Positions 23,391-34,570 are shown, counted from the stretch's first letter. The stretch: DNA of 64,000 bases from Hemileia vastatrix (GCA_030280995.1 JASXTE010000016.1:22191501-22255500); one strand, 5' to 3'. Made by a program: numbers and translations. The notes: generated from the sequence alone by a model not told the origin.

Positions 23391-24500
23391 ATTAAAGCCA
23401 TAAGTGACACTTCAATTGTTCTCAACTGAGAAGAAAAATCAGTTTCCTTTGAGTAAGAATTTATATTTGGATGGGAATAATAATAACATGTAAATAAATG
23501 ACATGAGTATAATCTATTTGGCGAGAACAAAAGAAAATACTTGCATGAAATGCATGGAATCCTTCTACTGTTAGTTCAATTCAAAACCTAAGTTATGTTA
23601 TTTTCTTTTCCTATTTTTATTTTACCTTTTTTCATTTTTTTTGTCACTTATACTTTGTAGTATAAAGTTTGACTCACCACATGTAGATACAAATAAGCCA
23701 GATTCTGGCTACATAAGGAAGGGATATCTATTTAACTAAAGACAATTTTTTATTAACTGAAATATTAATTACTATCTTCTTATCAGTCAATTTATGTAGT
23801 AATAACATTTTTATTATTACTTAAAGTTGCTCCTATTGTACTAATAATTATTAAACAGCTCTTCATTTACTTCATAATCTAAGCTTAATTGTATCAGGGA
23901 TAGGATAGAAATATGCACCACACTCTCTAGATAATCCTGACAAATAGAGAATTCGGGACATTTGAAAAGTTTTGCACATGCACACATTGTGCTAAAGGTT
24001 CAAAACCAAAAAAAATCATGAAAGGATAAAACTTAAAGCCAAAAACTATTTTTGTAACACTGGGGGCCAAACCATTTCATGATTGCATTTTGGATGTCAA
24101 TGTTCTGCAATAAAATGTAACATTATGGGGGCCCCATGTCACTTAATCTGGCAAGACTCAATTTCACATTTTGTGTGCAGGAAATTGAAACCTGAAACAA
24201 AAATGTGACATATATTTGCCTGTGATCACTTAGGTTGTGTGGGAGAACCATGTCACTTTTAAAGCTCAGGTGTTGATGTCTTGCAATAAAACAAGACATG
24301 GTCTTGATTCCCATGGCACATTTTATTACAAGACATGTCTGTGTGCTACACACCTTGCATGATATATATATCTTATAATCTCAGGTTTTTAGTGGAATGA
24401 GTGGTTGTGAAATGAGAATTGCTGGTGGGGCTGCTGAATCTAGTGACATGCAGACCCAAGTATTCAATGTGGAATCAGTCAGGGTCAGTTAGGTTAGCAG
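23391..24500. other. Unassigned stretch left of the Helitron
   Basis: AT-rich, with a loosely repeated motif (TGCAATAAAA followed by CATG..) near 24,105 and 24,285. No gene is supported. The 3' end of the Helitron may lie in or near the right part. Confidence 0.35.
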
Positions 24501-24579
24501 CCAAAAATGCTAAGTTTTAGGAAGTTAGGAAACCAGTTCTTTTACATATATAGACAAGCCTGCTGCTTGTCTGCAATGC

Positions 24580-24965
24580 AGATGGTCATCAGCCTCACAC
24601 ACACATCTGGACCTTTTACCCAGATGTGTGTTCCTGCATCCTATGCAGGTCTCATGGTAAAAATTCTTAAGCATCCAGACCTTTGGCCTGGATTTTAGTC
24701 ATAAAAATGTTGAGTAATCATGATTGAAATGATTATAAACCCAGAGCTTTGGCCCAAATGTTTTTCTTAACTGCGTTGAATATGCATGATTGGAATGATT
24801 ACACATCCACACCTTTGGCCTGGATGTTTGTTATAACTGTCTTGAATATGCATAATTGGCATTATTACACATCTGGGCCAAAGTTCATGATTTTTGTTAT
24901 AAAAGTGTAGAATATGCATGATTGACATGATTATACATCCAGAAGTTGGTCCCAGATGTGAGTGA
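24580..24965. repeat. Tandem hairpin repeats at the 3' side of the Helitron
   Basis: About five imperfect units of 70-80 bp. Each has a stem such as CATCCA(C/G)ACCTTTGGCCTGGATG and a linker with GAATATGCATGATTG. They lie downstream of the RepHel stop, where Helitrons often carry terminal hairpins and minisatellites. I could not fix the CTRR terminus. Confidence 0.6.
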
Positions 24966-25044
24966 TGTTAGCACTGGATGGCGTCAAGGCTAAAGGTCAA
25001 TATAATTGTATTATTTTTATTAACCTCCCTCCCTTTCACAATAA

Positions 25045-25975
25045 CTATTTAATACAATTAATTAGGTCTTCTTTGTATACAAAATTTACTGCCCTTCTTT
25101 TAGCTTTCTCAGGTAATAGTACATGAACACTTCCACTGTACTTTTCTCTTGAAAGTGCTACATATAACTGACCATGTGCAAAAACTGTTGATCCCAGGTT
25201 AAGACCTATAATTTCTAAAGATTGACCTTGGGCCTTGTTGATTGTCATGCTATAAGCTAGTCTAATAGGTATATGAGATCTGCACAGTGTGAAAGGAAGA
25301 CTGGAATTGGGTGAACTCTCCAATTTGATCCTTGGAATATATACCCAATTTCCTTCATATGGTGCAGAGAGTATACATGTTTCTATCACATGTATTTCAA
25401 TCTGTGTAACAGCCATCCTGGTTCCATTACATAAATCTGCAGCTGTGTCAAGATTATGAAGTAAAATGATGGGGAAACCCTTCTTTAGTGGCATTGAGTG
25501 TAGAGAAAATCTTGATGTATTGATGGTGTTTAAGTAATCTATTGGAAATAGGTTATTTGGTGATCCATCATCAGAAATGGCTTTATCAGAACTATAAAAA
25601 GCCAATATTCTTCCAGGTGAAATATTCAGAACCAATTTTTTAACTTCATCTACATCCACATTTTTTGCAGCTAGGATGACCCTACTTTTGAAGTACCTGA
25701 GAAGGGAAACTTCATCAATGTTGTCCAAAGAATTAATTCCAGGGTATACCACACTTAATAATTCTTTTAACCCATAAGGCCCACTGTAAACACAGTGTTT
25801 AGAAGGAATCTCTACCAAATCTGGATTTGGTGTTCTTCCTTCCCCAATTTGAAGGATCCACTCAGAAAAATGGGAAGCATCTTGTAATTTCTCATCATTC
25901 ATTCATGTCTGAAAAAGCCTCATGTTGATGGTCTGGTGTAGTTTTTTAACCTTTAGCAAGATAGCGCTGTGAATG
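25045..25975 (-). pseudogene. Helitron helicase, C-terminal half (PIF1-like)
   Basis: The 285-codon frame from 25,902 contains the late superfamily 1 motifs: RIPLAYSMTINKAQGQSLE (motif V region) and HGQLYVALSRE (motif VI). Upstream of its first Met, past a TGA, the frame extends to about 25,975 with KKLHQTINMRL, the NMR signature of PIF1-type Helitron helicases. The helicase would unwind the donor strand. Homology ends abruptly at about 25,975 where Copia-1 begins. Confidence 0.85.
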
Positions 25976-26110
25976 AGAGTTGAAGATAATATTATTAGAA
26001 TATTATTTAATTCAGTTCTTTAATATTATTTGGTCCCATTCATTATATTAGTCATGTGTTAGTTTTCTATTAAAATTGTATCTGTACCTGATTCATTTTC
26101 TGTATGTCAA

Positions 26111-26530
26111 CATAACTTACTATAAAAGAGGGAGTGTTCATTCTGTCTTAGACATCTCGTTTCTCTCTCTTTAATCTTTCCGGTCCTTTAGACAGTGGAA
26201 TTATTATTATTGTTGACTTACTTTTATTTTATTTATCTAACATTTGTGCAGGCATATCTTTTATTTTACTTTGTGTGATCCAACTATTCAAACTCTTCCT
26301 CTAACTCATTGACTCAGGTACTTATTCTTATATGTTAGTGTGCTCTTTATGCTGCAGTTTATTAATCTCATTTCTCTCTTATTAATATTTTCTGTCCTTT
26401 AGAAAGTTGACTTATTATTAGTGTTGACTAATTTTCTCTAATTTATCTAAAAGTTGTGGGGGAATATCTCTTATTTCACTTTGTGTGATATAACTATTCA
26501 AACTCTCATTCTAACTTGTTGACTCAGGTA
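26111..26530 (+). repeat. 210-bp tandem duplication in the Copia-1 LTR region
   Basis: The block TTGACTCAGGTAC at 26,309 recurs at 26,519, and upstream motifs (TTTCTCTCT, TCCTTTAGA, TTTGTGTGAT) recur with the same 210-bp offset. The copies are diverged. Confidence 0.65.
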
Positions 26531-26550
26531 CACCTGCTATACCCTGATAA

Positions 26551-26568
26551 GTTATGGGCCCAGTGCTC
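26551..26568 (+). promoter_or_regulatory. Copia-type primer-binding site for an initiator-Met tRNA half
   Basis: GTTATGGGCCCAGTGCTC closely matches the Drosophila copia primer site, known to be complementary to the anticodon-stem half of initiator Met-tRNA (ATG read as the complement of the CAT anticodon). This supports the copia assignment and marks the inner LTR edge. Confidence 0.7.
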
Positions 26569-26589
26569 ATTTAAATCTCTAACATTTCA

Positions 26590-27660
26590 AGGTGGCTCCC
26601 TCCTCTCCAACAAACTTAGAGTCTTCCAAGTCAGAGTATTCATCTGACACAATCTCTTTTAAACTTATTTCAACTTCTCCCTCTACACCTGTGATCTGGA
26701 CAAATATGGAGTCCAACACTTTCTCAGAAGTTAAAGGGGTTGAAACACTTACTAATAAGAATTAAGCCATCTGGAAGAATCAAATTTTCTATTCTCTAGG
26801 CATTTGAAATCTTGACAAATTTCTTCTTAAAGCCATCACAGTACCATCTGATCCCATTGCCCTTGACACTTTTAACTTCTGTAAGAAACAAACCACCATG
26901 ATCTTACAAATATTTCTGGATCCCAAAAATTACACCTGGCTTTTCCAAGATGAATCTGTCTTTGAGCCTGAAAACTTTTAAGAGAAAATCCAAGAACATT
27001 ATGAATCTACTTCTGCTGAGGATTGTGCCAGTGTTATAGCCAAACTTTTTAAAATTCACTTCAATGATTCTGATGTTTTGGTGGCCATCAATGAATTTTA
27101 ATCAACTCTTAAATTATTAAATGAAGTCTCACCCTTCTTATTTACTGGAGAGTTATTAACTACAATTATTTCCTTCTATATTCTTCATCCCTTACCAGAA
27201 TGTTATCAAAACATCTCTCATATAATTTTAACCAACTTCAAATTCACAAAGAAAACTCCCTCAATTGAAGAAGTCTTGTCTGAACTCAAATAAGAATGTA
27301 AACGCCGTAATTCTGAACCAAGAAAGTCAAGTTTAGCCTTTAACATGAAAGGAAGAACCCTATGTTTCAATGAAAAAAAAATCTTTCAGCACCCCACTCT
27401 GAATCCTCATGTTTCCATTTAAATCCAGATAAAAGGAAGGAATACTATAAAAGAAAGAAGGAGCACAAACAAAGAGATGGAAAAGCCTTATCCATCCTCA
27501 GTTTATGCAGCAACACTTCTATTCTTGACAGTGGCGCATCCTACACTATCTTTGACAACAAAATGTTCTTCACTTCTCTCCAACCATCTACCAAATCTCT
27601 TCTAACATATATCAGTCCTCTTGAGCCTTTTGGTACAACTGGAAGGCATTGTCTAAAGTC
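26590..27660 (+). pseudogene. Copia-1 Gag and protease start
   Basis: A frame with several stops encodes a UBN2-like Gag (DPKNYTWLFQDESVF, AKLFKIHFNDSDVLVAIN, ILHPLPECYQN) and, near 27,520, a protease active site ILDSGASYTIFDNK (D-S-G). At least four in-frame stops plus frameshifts. No zinc knuckle could be read. The sequence loses similarity after about 27,660. Confidence 0.65.
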
Positions 27661-27665
27661 CTCTT

Positions 27666-27829
27666 AAGAATTACATAAAATTATGATAAAGTAATATATT
27701 TTTGGTATGAGTACAAATGTATGATAATGGAAATGGAAATATATATTTATCCATTTATTTAATGAAAAAGAAATTTTAATAGTTATATTTTAGTTGAAAA
27801 CACATACCAACAAACAGAATAATAGTTCC
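27666..27829. other. Junction sequence between Copia-1 and Helitron helicase
   Basis: About 160 bp of AT-rich sequence with no recognisable coding content. Confidence 0.4.
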
Positions 27830-28606
27830 CCAAAAAGAAAGATTTTTTTCAGGATATCCTGTAAGCTTCTATCCATTGCCTCAGCACAATTGCAATGTTG
27901 TGCTGGAGATTCATCTCATATGATTAACTCATTCATCCTCAAAAGTTTAGCTAGGTCACTCTGTGCTTTAATATGAAAATATGAATCTTAATTCATATCA
28001 ATTGGAATCTTAAGACTGGAATGAGCTTTCCTTCCCCCTTTTAAAAGTATAGATTTTTATCTTAGAAGAAGCAAAGTCAAGAGAAATGTGTCCATGACTT
28101 CTGAACTGTTCCAGGATCATGTTTTCAACAAATGTTTTACCAGTTCCCCCAGATCTATCCAAGAAAAATATACCACCCTCTCCAGATCCATGGGCTTGTG
28201 TAACTGCATCAAAAGAATTTTTCTGGTCTACATTGGACACATGATACTGATTTCTCCATTTTTCAGTAAGCTCTTGCCTTTCATATGACTGTTCTTCCAA
28301 GATGAGTTGACCTGTAGATGGTTGAAAGTGTTTTTTCAGCTCAGAAATTCCATAGTCAGATAAATAGTAGCCATGTTTATTAAGCAGAAGGCTAATAAGA
28401 TTCAAAGTGTAATATCTGATTTGTTGATTGGAAGGCTGCAAAATGTGAAACTTTGTTTGAAGGATATGTCTGCAGTCATCCCCAAGTGCCAAAATTTGTG
28501 ATTCAAGAAGACGCAATGGATCAGTAGTATGGTTCCAGACTAGAATAGAAGTGAACAGTTGTCTGAGTTGATGACCAGTCTTCATTATTCTTGTATTCAC
28601 CATCAT
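27830..28606 (-). pseudogene. Helitron helicase, N-terminal half (PIF1-like)
   Basis: The 198-codon frame has FLDRSGGTGKTFVENM, a Walker A motif (GGTGKT at residues 153-158). A frameshift near 28,035 leads into a second frame with SSLKIPIDMN and LLRMNELII followed by DESPA (Walker B region, with a TGA where Trp is expected). The match stops near 27,830. ATPase motor of the RepHel protein, inactive here. Confidence 0.85.
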
Positions 28607-28800
28607 ATTTCAAACGACAATATGCCAAGCAATCAGCCATGAAGGTTTGGTGATGGACTCCATGCACATTTCTCAGAGCTTCATAGCTTATTGGTCCAGA
28701 CACATGGTAAAGCAGAAGGCACAAGTAAAACCATTCTTCAGAATTTGGTCCACAAAAGGCAAAACGCCCAATGGCTGTGTCTCTTTGTCGAATTTCTCAT
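28521..28800 (-). pseudogene. Helitron Rep-helicase linker region
   Basis: A frame containing IGRFAFCGPNSEEWFYLCLL and then YHVSGPISYEALRNVHG, the characteristic block between Rep and helicase in Helitron proteins (E-x-FYLRLLL..GP-T-S-F-x-x-L). It overlaps the start of the helicase frame through a frameshift. Confidence 0.75.
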
Positions 28801-29077
28801 TTTTTTCTAATCTGAGCACCAACTTTGAATTAGGAAGGAGTAAATTTATAGAAGAACACCCTAAGGACTCACACACTCCAAAAAAACTGGATTGGAGAAT
28901 AAGGATGGCTGACCCCCTGGGCCACCTCAGCAGTTGGGGCATTAGACAATTCCGTAAACTACTCTGTTGGGGTGGTTTTCATGTTTTCCAACACAGTAAC
29001 TTCAGTTGAAATTTCCCCCATAAGATTAAATATAATTGTGTGCTGGTCAGGAAAAAAACATACCTACCATCCAGATA
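28801..29077 (-). other. Diverged RepHel sequence
   Basis: Lies between the Rep and linker pieces. I could not align its frames to known motifs, and it contains stops in all minus-strand frames. Confidence 0.35.
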
Positions 29078-30196
29078 TTACTTGGAATCTTCTATTATTC
29101 CTTCAGTCTGTAGGACCATTGAGGAACAATAATGACCCTTGTACACATATTTACAGAGATCCTTGACTGAAGATATTTTAATTACCACTTCCACATTTAT
29201 ATAAAAATTAAATATTCTAGAGAAAGGGGGTTTATAAGGCACCACATTTTGATTTGTGTATTGAAAGCTTCCTTCAAATATTTTAAATTTTTGGCCATCA
29301 TTTCTCCTACAATTTAAAGGATATCCATCTTCATCCATCTGTGTTGTGTCATTATATTTTTTAGGGTATCGTTTAGAAAATTTTCTATATTTCATACATG
29401 AAGCATGTGGGCTGACAGAGCCACAGGGTTCATGGAGCATACAGGTTGTTATTGTTCTAAAAAGTACAGGATCCTTCTCAGGGTCAGGTAACTCTGCTGA
29501 AACAATTGAGTCAATGTTGACCATTGAATCTGGCTTGTCCTCTGAATCCAAGCATAAGAGTACATGTGCATGTGTTAGGCCTCTCTTTTGAATCTCAATG
29601 ACATACACATGTGCTGAAACAGTACCCAAAACCCCCCTTTTTCTTGGTTCCTGACTCCTACACATCTCCCCTTTTAGAAATTCTTTCATAATGTCATCAA
29701 TTTTCAGTCTGAAAACCCTGGCAAGCAAGTCTGACCTATCCTGAATAGTTTGACCTTCAAGAAGCATATCTTTTATCTCCTTCAAGTTTTGATTTCAAGT
29801 GATTTTGATAAAAGTATCAGTCTTTCCAAATTTCTTTTCAATTTCTATAGCATCATAATATAGCTGATAAATGTTATGTGGTCCCCCTACAAAAGACGAA
29901 GGCAGAATAATTTGCTTTCCAACCTGATTGAGATTGGACCCATTATTGATAGCATCTTCCACACCACAATAATGTTCTTCACATATTTTATCCTGATTTT
30001 TAGAGAGGTAGTACAGTCTTCTATATTCCATTTGAGCATAAAAATCAACAAGGTACTCCTGAAATAATGAGCCAGATAAGTGCAGAAGAGGAAACCCATT
30101 TGGATGGTAGTGTGCTCTATATGCAAAATATTGCATTTGAGAGATATGTTTTGACCCTCCTCTACCACACACAACCTCAAATAGAGGTACATGCAA
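29078..30196 (-). pseudogene. Helitron HUH Rep nuclease domain
   Basis: One reading frame broken by a single TGA near 29,795. The upstream part has a Helitron-like N block (SGSLFQEYLVDFYAQMEYRR, NQVGKQIILPSSFVGGP). The downstream part has the HUH motif GLTHAHVLL (His 72 and His 74 of the second frame) and a C-terminal KYVYKGH holding the candidate catalytic tyrosines. The TGA falls in the conserved CNPxW-like spot. Rep nicks and rejoins DNA in rolling-circle transposition. Confidence 0.88.
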
Positions 30197-30340
30197 ATTG
30201 AGAAGTACAAATAAATATAAAAGTTATATAAATGAACTGAAAAGGACTAAATTAAAATCAAATATATTACAAAAAGAAACCAGGCTCCTCACCATCATTT
30301 ATACTACCATGCAACTGATGCCTTTCTGTGAAGGAAATCC

Positions 30341-31121
30341 CTAATTACTAACTAACCTCACCATAAGGGAAATGAAGTGGAAATGCAATGGGGAATATCT
30401 GGGATGTAATTTATATATCCTTTGAAGGGGGCCATCTCTTTGCACCAGAATTATATCCCTAAAGCCTTGAAATTTCTCACTACTTCCATGCATGATCAAA
30501 CCTACTTCATTGCAAGTAGGGTTTTTATAGTATTGTAGGTCAACATTTAGGGGAGTGGTACTTTTGAGGCAGAGTTTGATAGGATAGTTGGACTGAGAAA
30601 CTCTTTTTTTAGCTGTTTTAAACAATGCAAAAAACAGATTGCATCTGTCTAACACTTCTTGCAAAAACATAACTACAGGGAGTAGAACATTCCCATGCAC
30701 ATTTTTCACTTTTTGTAGGGCCTACTATAGAGGATCATGCTTAGTAACATAAATATGTGCAAATTTGCAGCACCATTTATTGGTGGTAAGAGAGAGCCAA
30801 TATAGTGAATCAGTTCACCAGATATTTGGAAAGTAAAGACAACCTTTGGTCTCCAGGTTAAATGATCAATTTTTGCACCAAGAGAACTCATTTCCAAGGC
30901 ATCATTATAATTTTGAATATTGTTCCTGAATTGATTGGCATCTGCAGATATCATTTGCATTTGAAATTTATAAAATATACAGGTAAAATAGATAAAATAT
31001 GTTATTGGATACACATGTGGAAAAGAATTATTAGCCAACCATGGTTCAAATCCTTGAAATAGTGTTTTAACTCTGTTGGTGGTTGAAGTTTGATGGGTAT
31101 GACAACCTTTCCTTCACTGTA
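30341..31121 (-). pseudogene. Helitron Rep N-terminal region
   Basis: Frames with FRNNIQNYNDALEMSSLGAK, ISGELIHYIGSLLPP, and RDIILVQRDGPLQRIYKLHP followed by YSPLHF, all hallmark blocks of Helitron proteins ahead of the Rep domain. Frameshifts near 30,710 and near 30,375. At 31,040-31,121 the preceding block (GKVVIPIKLQPPTEL) is readable up to the edge of a solo LTR. Confidence 0.85.
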
Positions 31122-31892
31122 TGTTACCAGACAACCAACACACAAGTTTGAGGATGATCCCAAAGTAAGTTAGATAAATGGATGAGGGAAATTACAACTT
31201 CAAAGCACAGAGGATTACTTCCAGGAATTGATTCAAAGATAGAGCTGAGTAACTAAGAATGGTTCCTAATAATCTTTGAGTAATAATTAATGTATAATGT
31301 AAGGGCACTATCTATTATGGTAAATTTCACAAAGGGTTACAACTTAGTAATCAAAGAGAAGATTTAAGTATTTAGGATTTAATAAAATTATATATTAAGA
31401 GAGAAAAGAACAAATATAATAATAGCCTAATAAGAATTTGACTACTATCACAAATATATTCTATAGTTTAATTCTAGAGCAAGTCATACCAAAATAACCC
31501 CCTTTAAATATCCTATTCCTCCTTGCACTGACCCATTAATTACCCAGCCACCATATACCCACAGACCCATTTAATTCACTGGAGCTCCCATCAATCATCT
31601 AACTTTATATCCCTTCTATCACAGACCTCCTAATTTACCCTGAGACCCACAACTACCCCTTTTGAAGATTGCCTTGAACTTAGCGCTAGACTGCGCATAC
31701 ATTGCTTAAGGGTTAATAGTGTAAGCTTCTTTATTTTTTAGGATAATTTTAAAGTTTGAATAGCGCAACTAATTTGAGAACACAATAGAAGGTAATTGTT
31801 CCAAGATTGCTTTTTGCATATTTCTAGGAGTTTGGCTTGAATAGTGGTGTAATTGAGGTACTTTTTCTTTGAGTGTCACGTGGCACGTGATA
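31122..31892 (-). repeat. Solo LTR related to the Ty3-4 LTR
   Basis: A 771-bp unit starting TGTTACCAGACAACC and ending GTGGCACGTGATA, flanked on both sides by CTGTA (31,117-31,121 and 31,893-31,897), a perfect 5-bp target duplication. It aligns with 60,234-60,988 along its length. No internal retrotransposon sequence is present, so it is a solo LTR left by LTR-LTR recombination. The minus orientation is taken from the Ty3-4 LTR. Confidence 0.88.
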
Positions 31893-31990
31893 CTGTAGCA
31901 AGTAGAAAAACTTGGTTAACTTATGGGTGATGCCACAATTTTTTCCTCCAACCAATGAGCATCCCCACAATAACCACAAATTACATCACA
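31893..31990 (-). pseudogene. Helitron Rep N-terminal zinc-finger-like segment
   Basis: Minus strand encodes CDVICGYCGDAHWLEEKIV and then ASPIS, a TAA and STCYSEGKVVIP across the solo LTR insertion point. This Cys/His pattern and the S-P-I-S block are typical of the extreme N-terminus of Helitron Rep proteins in fungi. Confidence 0.7.
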
Positions 31991-32811
31991 TATTTGCAAA
32001 GATTGAGGCTGAGGATATTAGGGGGTCAGGGGCTTTCTTTCAAGTGGCAATGAAGCAATTTGTGAGGACAAATCTGAGTTAATGGATGGACTTTCTGGAA
32101 CAGGGGCATTGGATCCAAAAGGTAGTTGACAAATGCTATTGTGTTGAATTATAGTTTGAAAAACTTATCTTCAACAGGGTCTACTACCCCTTTTAGTGCA
32201 AGATAGACACATGATTAAAACTACAAAGAAAGATACATGAATCAGAGAATTGGTCACATAATCATTTCACTTTAAGATAAATTGTGGTTCTCTCGAAATA
32301 CAATAAATGAAAGTTTATACAAAATGACACAATATCATATTATATCTACACATATTGGGGGTTATCAATGTTCAGGTATCTGCAATTAGTGATTAGGAAT
32401 TTTTTTTCCCCGGGATCAGAAATTATTAATTGTGGATAAGGAATCCACAATAATACATTATCTTGCCTCTTATACCCCAATTTTCATCCCTAATTCCTGA
32501 TCCCAAACTCATCACATCCATGATTGATTTGTAAGCAAGTCACATGACATATAATTGCAGATTCCATCCCTATGTATCTCATCACTCTATGATACTTAAT
32601 TTTTGTGGCAAAAAAATAACATTTTTTCTCATCTTTATTTGTCTCTTCACTCTATGATACTTAATTTTTTTGGCAAACACATAACATTGTTTTCTATCTA
32701 CACACCCCATCTGCTCATTTGGTGGTGAATTCCCACTTCCCACTCATCACCTAAACCTTCTACCAACCACCTTTTCTACAGACAATATTGAAGAACCTCT
32801 CTACTGGGAAG

Positions 32812-32917
32812 CAACTTCACACAGCTATGAATGCTATCACTTTAGTTTTAGCTGCTGACGCTGACTCTGGGTTGGAAGAAACTTTAGCTTATATGTGTTT
32901 TCAAAGATCTTTATAAA
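32812..32917 (+). pseudogene. Possible HARBI1-like N-terminal scrap
   Basis: A short frame encodes MNAITLVLAADADSGLEETL then AYMCFQRSL, resembling the start of the fragment at 1898 (shared spacing of Leu/Ala residues and LAYMC). Too short for certainty; chance similarity is possible. Confidence 0.3.
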
Positions 32918-33889
32918 GAAGAGGATCCCAGAACTGCACCAGCTCTCCCCTCCCTTGAGTCACAAAAAATTCTTTCCACTAGCATATGGTCTGTAATTAT
33001 TCCAACCACCCTCCAACATTTTGAAACACAACCCTTTTAATTTTTTTTCATACTCTCCAAATTTTCAACTTCTGTGCTTTATTCACTTGGTTGGGTGTTT
33101 TTATTTTTCATATTAATTTTTATTTTGAATTTATGCTGAATGTCTCTTTTTTGGATGTCTCATTTGTTTTCATTCACCAGCTCAACATGAAATTTCATAT
33201 TTTCTGTGATTGAATAATTTTTCACTGTTTTTTTTTCATTCATCCCTCATATCCTTTTCCTCTTCTCCTCCAAAATCCCTCAAGAAATTTGGTTTCATTT
33301 ATTCTCTCATCTCATCTCTCCAGGTAAGTCATTTTATTCATTTTTTTGATTTTTTGATTGCTAGTAATATTTTTCTTGTTTTTTTTTCTGTTTTTTCTTT
33401 CTTTTATGTATCTAAAATTTTTTCTAAGTGTTTATTTGTATTTTTATTGTAAAATTAACCTTTTTTTCTCTCCCTCTATTCATTCTTTTTTAGCTCCATC
33501 ACCCTACTCATCATTCCTCCTTGGCATAGTCATTATCACCCCTTTCCCCTATTTCATATTGTTTTGGTTCCAAGTCATTAAAACACATTCATTGCACATT
33601 CTTTTTGCATTTCACTTACTCCATATTCAATTTCCCCCAAATTCCAACATCATTCTTTCTCACACTATTTTTCTTACTTTTCAATCAAGGTAAGTTTCAT
33701 CTCCTTATTTATAACTAAATGATATCTCTTTCATTCTATGAAAATTTCATACTTAAATATATGAATGACTCTTATCTGGATAACAGTGGACTTATTAAAC
33801 TCTTCTTGTTCTCATCTCCATTACCACTTTTCAAGTTTTTGTTAAATTTTGAGGATTAAACTCAGAATCAGGGTTAAATTTATTCAAAT

Positions 33890-34190
33890 ATAATTTTCTT
33901 CCAATCTGAAGATTCTCCTGAAGGCTAACTTTCATTTTCCACATACAAAATTGAATTTGGTTCAGTGGTTTCTGAGATATTGACCTTTTAATTCGAGCCT
34001 TTTTTTCCCAATTTAATTTATTTTTATTTCATATTTTTATGTAATAAATTATGGTTAGGTTTATTTAAGTCACATTTCCTTTAACTGAAGATTATCCTGA
34101 AGCCCATCTTTCATTTTCCACAAACAGGTTTGAATTTGAATCAGTGGTTGCTAAGATTTTGACCTTAAATGTTGAGCCATTTCTTCCAAA
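33890..34190 (-). repeat. Harb family subrepeats, inverted, two copies
   Basis: Two units of about 190 bp with CTGAAGATT(C/A)TCCTGAAG, CTTTCATTTTCCACA and TCAGTGGTT(T/G)CT blocks. They match the reverse complement of the units at 3540-4290. A third unit is displaced to 49,840-49,950 by Copia-2. Confidence 0.6.
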
Positions 34191-34280
34191 TGTTACTTAA
34201 TTTATTTTATCTTTTTATATTGCATAATTAGAGAAAAAGGCTTCTGAAACACTTATCTGATGATTATCTAGGCTTATATC

Positions 34281-34510
34281 TATCAAAGATCCAATTGAGA
34301 CCCTTTATTTAATGTCCAGTAAACTTATTAGTTACACCGTTACACACTGAATACCTAAGATTATCAATCACCTGTCCCAGTGATTGATAGAAATGTGTAT
34401 TCAGTTTATGTATAAGCAATAATCGTTTAATGAGATATGAAATAAAGATAAAAGAAACAAGAATTATCTGTCAGTATCATTTGATGTCAAATAGGAGAAT
34501 TGGATTGCTT

Positions 34511-34570
<60 letters not shown>

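Larger units (their letters stand above)
25976..27665 (+). mobile_element. Copia-1: truncated Ty1/copia element inside the Helitron
   Basis: A plus-strand fragment with an LTR-like 5' region (TATA box CTATAAAAG near 26,125), a tRNA-half primer site at 26,551, a broken gag and a protease start. RT and integrase are absent, so it is 3'-truncated or rearranged. Roughly 45 residues' worth of helicase is missing at the junction, which implies deletion as well as insertion. The exact right boundary is uncertain. Confidence 0.7.
25045..31990 (-). mobile_element. Helitron RepHel pseudogene, multiply interrupted
   Basis: Pieces of one Rep-helicase protein lie in order on the minus strand: zinc-finger-like N-terminus (31,890-31,985 and 31,040-31,121), Helitron N-terminal domain (30,341-31,038), HUH Rep (29,078-30,196), linker (28,521-28,800) and PIF1-type helicase (27,830-28,606, 25,045-25,975). 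A solo LTR splits the N-terminus and a copia fragment replaces the middle of the helicase. Frame breaks are frequent. The termini are not located. Confidence 0.85.
32020..34280 (+). mobile_element. Harb-B: left part of a Harbinger-like element
   Basis: Begins AGGGGGTCAGGGGC right after ATT (32,017-32,019), the same terminus pattern as Harb-A. From 33,030 to 33,330 the plus strand aligns with the minus strand of Harb-A 4,730-4,390, including a donor-like CTCCAGGTAAGTC at 33,320. From 33,890 the family subrepeats occur in reverse. Short tandem duplications (65-bp period at 32,583/32,648) and an inverted pair GGGATCAGAAATTA (about 32,413/32,493) are also present. It is cut at 34,281 by Copia-2 and resumes at 49,748. 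Confidence 0.5.

Noticed and set aside
24123..24353. Minus-strand open frame of 76 codons
   Set aside because: No motif, lies in loosely repeated non-coding sequence next to the Helitron tail.
33210..33693. Long T-rich open frames (Phe/Ser/Leu-rich translations)
   Set aside because: Low-complexity pyrimidine-rich sequence homologous to non-coding parts of Harb-A; no motif.
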